Shown: positions 1-8,141 of the stretch, piece by piece
How positions within the stretch are numbered: the stretch's first letter is position 1
Layout of the letters: each line of letters starts with the position of its first letter
NCBI GenBank assembly: GCA_003640385.1
Contig: RCAB01000880.1
Coordinates: 1-14,473, forward strand
Source of the DNA: Setaria digitata
Lineage: Eukaryota; Nematoda; Chromadorea; Rhabditida; Setariidae
Reading direction: 5' to 3'
Length of the DNA: 14,473 bases
Position numbers and translations under genes: made by a program
The notes under the pieces: generated by a model
What the model saw: only the letters and a program-made list of their open reading frames with translations
Database searches by the model: none
Told to the model about the DNA's origin: nothing

Positions 1-83
1 CGACGGTACTCCATGCAAGTCTTCAGTTTGTCTCCAGCTTGCATTTCTCGGCGGTACTGCTAGTTGCAAGCAAATCTTAATTT
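1..83. other. Short coding-like patch at left edge, strand unresolved
   Basis: The first 80 or so bases are clearly richer in G and C than the 2.5 kb that follows. On the + strand one frame reads DGTPCKSSVCLQLAFLGGTA and then on to a TGA near 88-90. On the - strand a frame entered at CAG reads QYRREMQAGDKLKTCMEYRR and leaves through the left edge. Either could be the end of an exon whose gene lies outside the window. I cannot choose between strands and recognise no family, so this is only a pointer to a possible neighbouring gene. Confidence 0.25.
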
Positions 84-1030
84 ATTGACAGAAAAATTTC
101 TCCTACAATTATTTTAATTTTAATTAATGACAACTTTTTTTTCCTTCAGAAGTGCTATACTTGGGATAATTTAATTCGAATCGAAGAAATACACTTCATA
201 ACAATGAAAGAAATATATGTAACTTCGTGAAGTTCTAATACAAAACACTTTTTTTTGCACCCATAATTTTATTCAAGAATAAAATATCAAATTGATTGTC
301 TTTTCATTTCATTCTAGCAGTACTTAAAAGTATTAGTCAAAAAATGATTTAAAATGATGAGGCATTAATACCACAATTTATTATCAGAAAATTAGCAAGC
401 ATAATAGAAATAGAGAAAATGAATAATTCGGAATTAAATTTTAATTTTTGATGTTACACTAACAATAATTGGGCTAATTAGTGTACAATTTTTATGTTCC
501 GAAACTAATTGCATAACACACAAACGTTAATAACTATTAATGCAACATTACTAATCATTAGTAAAACAAATTAGATAAAAGAAAAAGAAAATTGATTTTT
601 TCTATCAATTAATTAAAAAAATTTGAAAATGGAAAACTTATATTGAATTTTCTCTTTTTCGTAAAAGATATATTCGTCTAAAAAAAATAAATGAATAAAC
701 AAATAAATGAAAATATATCGTTGTGATCGTCAATTAGATAAATGCAAAATTTCAATAATTAAACATACAAATTTTAGCAGACAAATGGAAAAGTTCTGAT
801 AAGCAAATATTTTCTTTCGATTCTCTCAGAAAAACGTGTTAAACATTAAAAAGTAGATAACAAAATTTTAAAAAATTGGAAGGTTTTCAACAAATTTTTA
901 AACTGCCTTTAAAAATTATTATTATTTAAAATGTGAGAAATGAAAGGTTCGTTAAACTATTTTAGGAAAAACTATTTCTACTTATGTAAATATAATTACT
1001 TTCAGCCGTAACATACAATTCAATCGATTG

Positions 1031-1052
1031 ATCAATCAATCAATCAATCAAT
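1031..1052. repeat. (ATCA)n microsatellite
   Basis: Five consecutive ATCA units followed by AT, directly after the related sequence CAATCGATTG. Simple tandem repeat in intergenic DNA. Confidence 0.85.
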
Positions 1053-2101
1053 ATATATCAGTTGGATATAAACTGTTTTTAATTAGTCAAATAATTGAGT
1101 GCAGATCAATTAATTTTCCTTATTTCTCAGTGCTAATTAGTGAAAAATTTTTGCAGCATAATTAATTATTAAATTTTCTGATAATGCTACATTGTATTAT
1201 TAATGCTAAAAAATTTTGCAAAGAAGCAAATTCTTAGCCTCAAAAGCTCTTCAAATATTTCTCTCTTGTTTGTTTAGCATTTTCTTTTTTTCTCATTAAC
1301 ACTTTTTAGTGATTAATGAATGACGAAATTGTTAAATAAAAAATATTTGACAAACAATAAAAATGGCATATCAGTTTGTTTGATAGGATTAGTGCTATTT
1401 GTTAAGCTTCGAAAAGTGTGTTGCTTATCATAATATTTTGTCCATCAACGAGAATGACTGCGTCTTATTTGTATCTTTAAAACTGAAAGTGAATTAATTA
1501 ATTTATAGCAGTATAATATAGCTTTTTTTCTCCGTTAATTATATTAATTGTCTCTTAAAGCATCTGCCATTCTTCTTTTTTTTTTTTTGCTTAATTAGTT
1601 AACAGTACTTATCAACCAAATACTTTTATCAGTAACATTTCAATCATATATAAAAGTTATATACTCATATGGGATCATAAAATAAATTATTATATTAAAA
1701 TGAGAAATATTGTCACTTTTTTTTTGCGTTCCATTATCAAATAAATTTTAAAATATGTATATTAAATGGAATACCTAGAAAAACTTTACAAAAAAAAAAA
1801 AAAGGATAAATTGGAAAAGTTTCTTCATCAAAACACAACAATTATCGTGGTACTTCTTTTCATCAATTTTGATGTTTTTTTTTTTTTTTTTAAATTGAGA
1901 AAATAATTGTCGAGATTTGAAGCTTGTAATGTTCTAAAATACTTCTGGCAGGTACATAAAAAAAAATTAAAATTTTTAAAACTGTTGCTTCAAAGTAATT
2001 CCTTACTGTTCCAAATGAAAGTTAATCATTTAAATTACTGTAAAACGACAAAACATAATTTTTTTTTACCAGAATTTGTTTTTTACACATCTAAAAAAGT
2101 A

Positions 2102-2139
2102 TTTTGCATGTTAAAAAAAAAAAAAAAAAACATGCAAAA
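2102..2139. repeat. Perfect 11-bp inverted repeat with poly-A loop
   Basis: TTTTGCATGTT at 2102-2112 is matched exactly by AACATGCAAAA at 2129-2139, separated by 16 A residues. This would form an 11-bp stem with a homopolymer loop on either strand. The arms contain the palindrome-like core GCATG/CATGC, so they are not simply A/T complementarity. Function unknown. Confidence 0.7.
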
Positions 2140-2665
2140 CAATATCTTTCAAAATTTGAGAATTTTCAAAAATTATTAAAATTTCCCAGAAAACACATTT
2201 CTTAATATAATCAATTTCACAATAATTATCAAACTCTCGATACATTTGTGGATCCTTGCGTCTTTCATTTCTAAATCGGTAAATGTAAAGATGATAAATC
2301 ATTCATTCTGGGATTCTAGATCTTGCTCATTATAGACATAGACTCTAAATTCTATGTCAACCTTTAGCACATGAATTTTTAGCACTTTCCTGAACAAAGC
2401 AACGAAAAGTAAGTCATCAAATAGTTTATTTATTTATTTATTTTTTCAAATTAAAAGATGATGATAACCTCCCATTTTCTAACTTTAAATGAAATATTTA
2501 ATGAATTCTCAAATTAATTTTAGGATATTTTCACATTTGTAATTAAGTGAAGAATGCTAGGCATTTGCATATGTGTATAATTGTAAAACGCTTTAAATTT
2601 TACATTAAATTTCAAAATGTTAAAGAATATTCAAAATTGGTGATAAACAGTGTATAAATGATGAA

Positions 2666-2678
2666 TGATTTTAATTAG
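2666..2678 (+). promoter_or_regulatory. Probable 3' splice acceptor (trans-splice site) before the DM9-like gene
   Basis: The sequence TGATTTTAATTAG ends in AG at 2677-2678, 24 bases before the ATG at 2703. The reading frame is closed by the TAG at 2676-2678 itself, so the coding frame opens exactly at this AG. No convincing upstream coding exon was found. An SL trans-splice acceptor is therefore the simplest reading; a cis acceptor for an unseen upstream exon is the alternative. Confidence 0.45.
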
Positions 2679-2702
2679 GATTTCATTGTGACTACTGCAA
2701 AG

Positions 2703-4216
2703 ATGCCGAATCCACCAGCCAAGGAGGACACTTGGGCTTTTGGACCAATTGGCTCACCCTTCCCGGATAACCCAGTCCGAGCTACCGGGCAACAAAATAT
2801 GTACGTGGCTTTGTGGTACAAACACGGGAAACCAATACACGGACGTGCGTGGAATAATGGTGGCGTCATAGAATGCTCGTTTCCATATATCAAAGCCGAA
2901 TTAACTGGTGCCAAAGATCTCGGTGGACAGATTCAGGCCCGTTTCCTTACTCACTACTGCAACATTTCGTCCATTTCAGTATTTGATCTTAATTTTATTC
3001 ATTAAAGGAAGAAACATTTCCTCTTTAGGTATTGCAATACAAAGGTGATCATTTAACGTTGGGTTTTTGGTACAACTGGATTAAATACAAGGACCGTTTC
3101 GAAAAGTATGAAAAAGGAGCAGAACTGTTACACTGTGGCGATTCGTTTCCGATCTTTTGGCATGAACGTAAGGAAGGACCACTTCTTGGCTACGTCGACA
3201 ATAAAACGGAAATCGGTAAATGGAAAAGACTTGATTGCAATGAGCTGATCCATCAATCGATATTGCTATTCTTTACCATTAGCAATTCAATTGTCCACTA
3301 TTTCCTTAAATATCTAAAATGATTGAGCGCGATTTTCACACGACGGAAGAGTAGAAGAAGTTTCGGGTGGTGCACTGAATGATATGCTTATCATTGTACG
3401 GGAACTGAAAGGTGGACCGCCGAACTGTACGTGCAGCGAATGTAGTGCCGGACCACCGAAACCGGTTGTTCGTGTAACGCTTGATGAGTGGGCCGACTTT
3501 CGTTACGGTGATCCATGGCCAACAGCCGGTAAACCAATCCAGGCTCTCAATCGGTATCCTTAATTTGGCCTAATTTTCAGCTATTTATCAATCGAATTGC
3601 TGGAAAAGGGCAAATTTTAGGGCTCTTAACACGCTGCCCAACGAGAATCCAAATCAGTACGTGGCACTGTGGTATCAGTCCGGTGAACCAGTTATGGGCC
3701 GTATCTGGAATGATGGTGGCAAAATAGCAGCATGTTTCGGTTGGGGTGGACATGAATATCGCAAAAATATCGGCTCCATTCAGGTTTTATTTGAACTTCC
3801 GGAACAAATACGTGGCTTCGATTATGCGTGGAAGCCGTTTAAAGAAGCAGCTCAATTTGGCGTCAAGGAATGGATTCCGGTACACGTGGACCATCATAAG
3901 GGGAACATTTCTCCTGCCGTACTGATTATCGATGGCAAAGAGATTCTTGGCAAAGTAAGTGTTAGAAGCGTAAAACTTGCATTCATCTATTTCTTTGCCA
4001 ACTTTATCGACTAAGTTTCATACTTCTGATAAACTTCTAATTTTCACATATCTGATAAGCTCTTAAGGTTTTAACTGAAAACAATTTTAGGCTGATATTC
4101 GTAACGAACGTGCTACGGTTGGCTATGGTGGCAGCGAGAAAGTATACGTTGGTCCTGCGGTACACACTAGCGTTGTGCTATGTCGAAAAGCCAAGCCAGG
4201 ATGTAGCATAGACTGA
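2703..4216 (+). CDS. Two-repeat DM9/DUF3421-like protein, five exons
   Basis: Proposed exons are 2703-2936, 3029-3215, 3328-3553, 3621-3954 and 4091-4216, giving 368 residues. The product is an internal duplication. Repeat 1 has [15 protein letters not shown] at residues 34-48 and repeat 2 has [15 protein letters not shown] at 229-243. Each is preceded by a Trp/Pro-rich lead (W11...SPFPDNP; W195...[10 protein letters not shown]) and followed by a GG, an acidic patch and an IQVL strand ([19 protein letters not shown] in repeat 2). A Cys linker, CTCSEC at 174-179, separates the repeats. No signal peptide or membrane segment is visible from this start. The pattern H/S-G-x-P-x-x-G-R followed by GG-E and a VL strand resembles DM9/DUF3421 repeats, which are implicated in carbohydrate binding and immunity in other invertebrates; that link is my inference. 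The repeat-2 exons and the stop are secure. The exon 2 to 3 acceptor (AG at 3326-3327) is weak; AG at 3350-3351, 3353-3354 and 3356-3357 also keep frame. An upstream exon cannot be excluded. Confidence 0.82.
2937..3028 (+). other. Probable GC-AG intron in the DM9-like gene
   Basis: Exon 1 ends at CAG (2934-2936), followed by GCCCGT rather than GT. The acceptor is CTCTTTAG at 3021-3028. Joining CAG to GTATTGCAA restores IQVL, exactly the residues read without an intron in repeat 2 (3775-3789). Reading through meets TAA at 3003-3005. The GT at 2941-2942 with the in-phase acceptor at 3010-3011 meets TAG at 3026-3028, and the GT in the GGTGGACAG just upstream gives the wrong phase. The donor is non-canonical, and it is weak even for a GC donor. 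Confidence 0.6.
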
Positions 4217-5452
4217 AGTGCAATCTGTTTTCATTACGAATAATTGATGATTACAATTATCCTATGTCTGCTGCTGGAATGAAAACTATTCGATAATATC
4301 CTTATGTAAATGGGAATTTATGTTAAATTTAAGAAACTATGGTTTATTTCAAATATGCCGAATTAGAACAGAAAAAGAATCCAACGACACTTTCCCTTAT
4401 TCTGCTTTTTATTTTTTGAAAAAGACACCCTTTAACATAGATTTGTAGAGATATTTGCAGGATTTCCCAATTCCTTGATATATTATTATAGCATATTTGT
4501 ATATTTCTTGCACTAAACAATTTCATCTAATCTAAGATTTGGGGAAGGTTGGAATCAGGACTGAGATAATTAAAAGTACCAGACGAAAAGAGATGGTTTC
4601 TAGTTCGATTACACTTAACAAGAAAATTTAAAACCTTAATAAATTATCCTAGGTGTTCCATGCTGGTAGGTGTTTTAGGCCGAATCCCACCGAAAACACT
4701 GACACAACCTGTCTCATAATTTAAATGTCAAATTTTCCCAGTAGGAATTTCTATTTTTCATCGGAGGTTTGGAACCAGTCCACCCTCGTGACTTAGCGAG
4801 ACCGTTTGGTGTTTGTTTTGTACGAGGTATAGTGCGAAGTAGCTACAATAATTGGCTACTACAATAGTATGTGTATTTAGGAGGAAGTAAAGTTGTTAGA
4901 GAAAAATGCGTAGTAGATATTAGTTATATAATTTAACTGAGGAGGTAACATACGCGGATGAGAAATTAGCAATAGAATATATTGAGTTCATTGAGATACT
5001 GAGACATTGAAAAAATGCAGGAATAGTTGTTGATTCGTGTTGTACTAGTGATTGAGAGTAAAATGATGGATGATGTCTGCAGGTTTTACTTTTTTTACTT
5101 TTATTTTTTTGTATCGAAAGTTAAATTTCTTGATCGTTACAATACAATGTGACCCAAACGTGTGGCTCCTCTGATTTTGCTTTTTTGCATCATTGAATGA
5201 AAATATATTTGCCATAAATGGCCTCACTTTTCATGGAGTACGGAAAAGTTTTTTTTTTTTTTATTTATAATTGCATGGTTTTATATCGTGAAATTTTTTC
5301 ATCGCATCTTCTATTTTGAAAATATTAACTTCGGTTAGGTTATTGTAATAGTATGTGAAAAAAAAAAGAAAGGAAGATGGGTATACATATATTTTACATT
5401 TTTTTTTTTTTTTTTTTTTTTGTAATTTTGGACTGCTATTTATAATAAGTAG
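4217..5452. other. Intergenic region between the DM9-like gene and SRP14
   Basis: No gene supported. No AATAAA lies close downstream of the stop at 4216; the first clear one on the + strand is at 4638-4643, so the 3' end of the DM9-like transcript is uncertain. Between about 4655 and 4850 is a less AT-rich patch with a 7-bp inverted repeat (GTGTTTT at 4670-4676, AAAACAC at 4693-4699) and short frames only. A 23-base T run lies at 5399-5421. The open frames at 4344-4526, 5045-5227 and 5261-5506 on the - strand are low-complexity and unconvincing. Confidence 0.55.
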
Positions 5453-5857
5453 TTGAAGATTTGACGGAAAGGTAAATTGATGTGCTATTTTTACTTTACA
5501 ACCCAAAAAAATTATGACCCTGGTAAATAGTAATAAATTTGTAAGGAATAATTCCTTTAATTTTTTTTTTTTTTAATTTTTAAACATTTTTTCTTGGATT
5601 TTTTTTTTTGAACATTCTTTTATTTTAATTATGAATGCAGCAGTTGCAGATGACNTTGAAGATTTGACGGAAAGGTAAATTGATGTGCTATTTTTACTTT
5701 ACAACCCAAAAAAATTATGACCCTGGTAAATAGTAATAAATTTGTAAGGAATAATTCCTTTAATTTTTTTTTTTTTTAATTTTTAAACATTTTTTCTTGG
5801 ATTTTTTTTTTTGAACATTCTTTTATTTTAATTATGAATGCAGCAGTTGCAGATGAC
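5453..5857. repeat. 202-base perfect direct duplication around a single N
   Basis: Bases 5453-5654 reappear as 5656-5857 with a constant offset of 203 and no difference noticed, with one N at 5655 between them. The repeat unit ends in GCAGATGAC, so it carries the acceptor and start codon of SRP14. A false copy of the start therefore exists at 5650-5652. A single N between identical ends is what is left when two overlapping contigs are joined without merging the overlap. Confidence 0.85.
5835..5852 (+). promoter_or_regulatory. Probable SL trans-splice acceptor directly before SRP14 ATG
   Basis: TGAATGCAGCAGTTGCAG ends in AG at 5851-5852, immediately before the ATG at 5853. A second AG lies at 5842-5843. 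An acceptor abutting the start codon with no recognisable upstream coding exon is typical of nematode trans-spliced messages. The upstream T-rich tract (about 5764-5835) would serve as polypyrimidine tract. Confidence 0.5.
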
Positions 5858-6895
5858 TTTATTGGACAACGATCATTTCCTAGTCGAATTGGCAAAATTA
5901 TTTCAGAAATCCCGGACTTCTCCACAATATCCAATAACAATTACGCTTAAACATTGTAAGCGATTTTAATTGTTGCTGCTGAAAGAATCATTCTATAGTT
6001 TATGTTCACTACTGCACAAGGTGCTCAATCGAAGTATTATTGCTTGATATGGTAATATTGCAGATATGTAGGTGTAATGCTGATGGATGTATTGCATGAA
6101 TTAAGGTAGAAAGTAGCTCAGAAATCCGAACGAAATACTATCGTTCATGCGTTTTATTAACGCTGGCCACTTTCAGACGATGGAAGGACGAAGCCATATC
6201 CAAAGAATGAAGCACAACAATCACTGAAAGGCGAAGACCTCTGTCTCTTTCGAGCAAAACTTGGCGATAAAAAAAAAATTAGTACCGTGGTAAGCATAAC
6301 GATGTAATTTATAAAGGCTTGATTTGTTTCATAAAATCTATAATTTATTTGTAGATTTCCCTTGTCATTTATTTTATTCAAGTTGTAGTTTATAGTAGTG
6401 AAAAATTATTGAAAGAGAATTACTGAGAGATTATGCATTTGTTTATTAATATTTTATCGTTTATTCACAATATTGATTTGCTTTTTTTTGAATTGATAAT
6501 ACGTAACTAAGGTGAGAATATGTAGAAGCTTTCATTCCTTTCCAATTCTGCAAGTGCTAAACTCCATGAATCAAACCGTACTCACTTCTCATTACAGTGG
6601 AATGGCCCAGTTCTTAGAGCCAGTTCATATCCTGAAGTTTCGGGTCTGATTTGCCTAATTTCATTGCATGTATTATTTCTTTTGATTAGAAGCTGCTCAC
6701 CTTGGAAAGCTGCTACTGATTTGGTTTATTTTTGTTGTGTTTCAGGTCCACGCTAAAGAAGTGAATAAATTTCAGTTGGCATATGCTGGAATTCTAAAAG
6801 CTAATATGGATAATTTGAAGAAACGTGAGCGGAAAACAGCAGTAGAGGGGAAAAGTAAACCAATAAATAGTTCAAAGAAAGCAGTGAAAGTTTAA
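5853..6895 (+). CDS. SRP14: Signal recognition particle 14 kDa subunit (SRP14), three exons
   Basis: Exons 5853-5955, 6177-6289 and 6746-6895 encode 121 residues; introns are 5956-6176 (phase 1) and 6290-6745 (phase 0), both GT-AG with GTAAGC donors and TTTCAG acceptors. SRP14 pairs with SRP9 in the Alu domain of the cytosolic signal recognition particle and binds SRP RNA to slow translation while the ribosome docks at the ER. Recognition rests on the N-terminal FLVELAKLFQKSRTS, the central HYDGRTKP, and KKKISTVV followed by KEVNKFQLAYAGILKANMD and LKKRER, matching animal SRP14 in order and spacing. The C-terminus is a short Lys/Ser tail without the Ala-rich extension of primates. The ATG chosen gives MTLLDNDHFL, the expected family N-terminus. 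A run of ten A at 6270-6279 lies inside exon 2 and is in frame. Housekeeping gene; no linked pathway gene is visible. Confidence 0.95.
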
Positions 6896-7189
6896 TGGAT
6901 CAGTATAAATTTTAATTTTACATGGATTGTACACACTTTTGTTATTTCTAAGGGGATTTTGAAACTTCTGTGGTCCTTTATCACAGGCAAAGTTTTGTTG
7001 TTATCTATGCTTACAAAATGTTTTATTGTTATATTTAGTTTATATGTGGGAGACTTCTGAAACTGTAAGATTTTGATAGTCTAGTCTGTTTTCCCTAACT
7101 TCACTTATTTTAGTTTCACTAAGTAAATTTTGCAGTGTCAATATTTTCATAGCACAAAAGACTTTAATATGGTGAATCTCACGATAACT

Positions 7190-7199
7190 AATAAATAAA
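7190..7199 (+). terminator. Candidate polyadenylation signal for SRP14
   Basis: Two overlapping AATAAA hexamers (7190-7195 and 7194-7199) lie about 295 bases downstream of the SRP14 stop. They are the nearest canonical signals on the + strand; a TATAAA variant at 6904-6909 is probably too close to the stop. Confidence 0.4.
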
Positions 7200-7206
7200 T
7201 TTCTTT

Positions 7207-7284
7207 ATGGCAAGTCTGCCGGGCCTGTTATTTGCAAGAACAGAATTCGATAATGCTAGAAGCGGCATTTCTTTGTTGAAATGA
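7207..7284 (+). other. Unassigned 25-codon open frame in a GC-richer island
   Basis: An ATG at 7207 opens 25 codons starting MASLPGLLFARTEF and ending at TGA 7282-7284. The - strand of the same island is also open, from ATG at 7268 to TAG at 7188, starting MPLLALSNSVLANNRPGRL. The patch stands out from its AT-rich surroundings, but there is no splice context or recognised family. It could be a remnant exon, a small ORF or chance. Confidence 0.2.
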
Positions 7285-7685
7285 AAGAAGTAAAATCTGC
7301 TGTTATCCGCTAATAATTTTATCTGTTTATCCTATTGAAACAAAGGAAGAAAGACAGATGCTGAAAGTTCCTTTACTATATTTCGCAAATTTTGTCTAAA
7401 TTTTGGATAATCGGTTGGATGAATGAAAAAAACGAAAACTTTATTAAACCTATTATGCTAAATAAGTATTTAAAAATAGTACTTACGTAACGGTGTAAGA
7501 AATAATAATGTGACAATGAGAACATGAAGGTTTATTTTAACTGATTAATCACTTTAAATACAAATGAATAAATTCCACACAGAAAAAAGAAAAAGAAAAA
7601 AAAAACGATAAAATACTCGTACAACATATTACTAACTTGCATGACGTTTTACAATGATTTTTTCTGTTGTTTTTTGACTAAAATG

Positions 7686-7849
7686 ATTTCAAACATTTTA
7701 TTTTGCAATTTTACTTTGCTATATTCAAATTTATATGATAAAAATATCCCTTTTCTATATATGATAAAGTGAAGATAAAAATAAAGTAATTTCAAACATT
7801 TTATTTCTTAATTTCATTTTCCTGTATTCAAATTTATATGATAAAATAT
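7686..7849. repeat. Imperfect direct repeat, two copies of about 62 bases
   Basis: Copy A at 7686-7747 and copy B at 7789-7849 both begin ATTTCAAACATTTTATTT and both end with TATTCAAATTTATATGATAA plus a short A/T tail. They differ at several internal positions and by one base in length. The spacing is 103 bases. Unlike the duplications around N bases, the copies have diverged, so this is probably a real old duplication. Confidence 0.75.
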
Positions 7850-8068
7850 TTCTGCTGTGAACTCAATTTTACTTCTATACACTTAATTGATGATAAAAAA
7901 AGAGAATTAATGATTTATTACTATTATCATTATGATGGATAAGAAAAAAATATGTATGAGAAAAAAAAAAAGTTAATAGAAAATATTTAATGTGTTATAT
8001 GTTACATGTCAATTACAATTGTCAAATATTTTATAGCAAAAATGAAACTAATAAGAAAATTTTGCATT

Positions 8069-8074
8069 TTTATT
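8069..8074 (-). terminator. Candidate polyadenylation signal for the - strand secreted-protein gene
   Basis: TTTATT on the + strand is AATAAA on the - strand, about 70 bases past the stop codon at 8144-8142. The position and hexamer fit a normal 3' UTR. Confidence 0.5.
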
Positions 8075-8141
8075 TACAAAAAAACAAACATCTTTCTTAA
8101 TCACTTGTTCGAAATTATTTCAATAATCATTTTTCATTATT

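Larger units (their letters stand above)
84..2665. other. AT-rich intergenic region with no supported gene
   Basis: About 2.6 kb of very AT-rich sequence with stops in all frames, many poly-A and poly-T runs (for example 1877-1891), an (ATCA)n tract, a TTTA-type tract near 2423-2443 and a poly-A-looped inverted repeat at 2102-2139. The open stretches at 1907-2179 (+) and 2111-2302 (-) are dominated by Lys, Asn and Phe codons from A/T runs and match nothing I recognise. It should contain the promoter of the gene starting at 2703, but no promoter element can be identified by eye. Confidence 0.6.
6896..8068. other. Convergent intergenic region between SRP14 and the - strand secreted-protein gene
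   Basis: Contains the 3' flank of SRP14, then AT-rich DNA. A less AT-rich island at about 7203-7285 is open on both strands. An imperfect direct repeat lies at 7686-7849. Purine-rich runs occur near 7582-7606 and 7942-7970. No multi-exon gene could be built. Confidence 0.5.

Noticed and set aside
1907..2302. Overlapping open frames on both strands near 1.9-2.3 kb
   Set aside because: They run through poly-A and poly-T tracts and give Lys/Phe-rich low-complexity peptides; no splice structure or family resemblance.
2675..2914. 79-codon - strand frame opposite exon 1 of the DM9-like gene
   Set aside because: It is the antisense shadow of a real exon whose + strand product is repeated and conserved at 3661-3810.
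4670..4700. tRNA T-arm-like string near CCGAATCCCACC
   Set aside because: No GGTTC partner, acceptor stem, D-arm or anticodon stem could be placed around it.
5453..5857. Interpretation as a real tandem promoter duplication or a long terminal repeat
   Set aside because: Exact identity plus a single N, and the same pattern at two other sites in the window, favour an assembly join.
6157..6381. 74-codon - strand frame opposite SRP14 exon 2
   Set aside because: Antisense to a clearly conserved SRP14 exon and extending into intron sequence.
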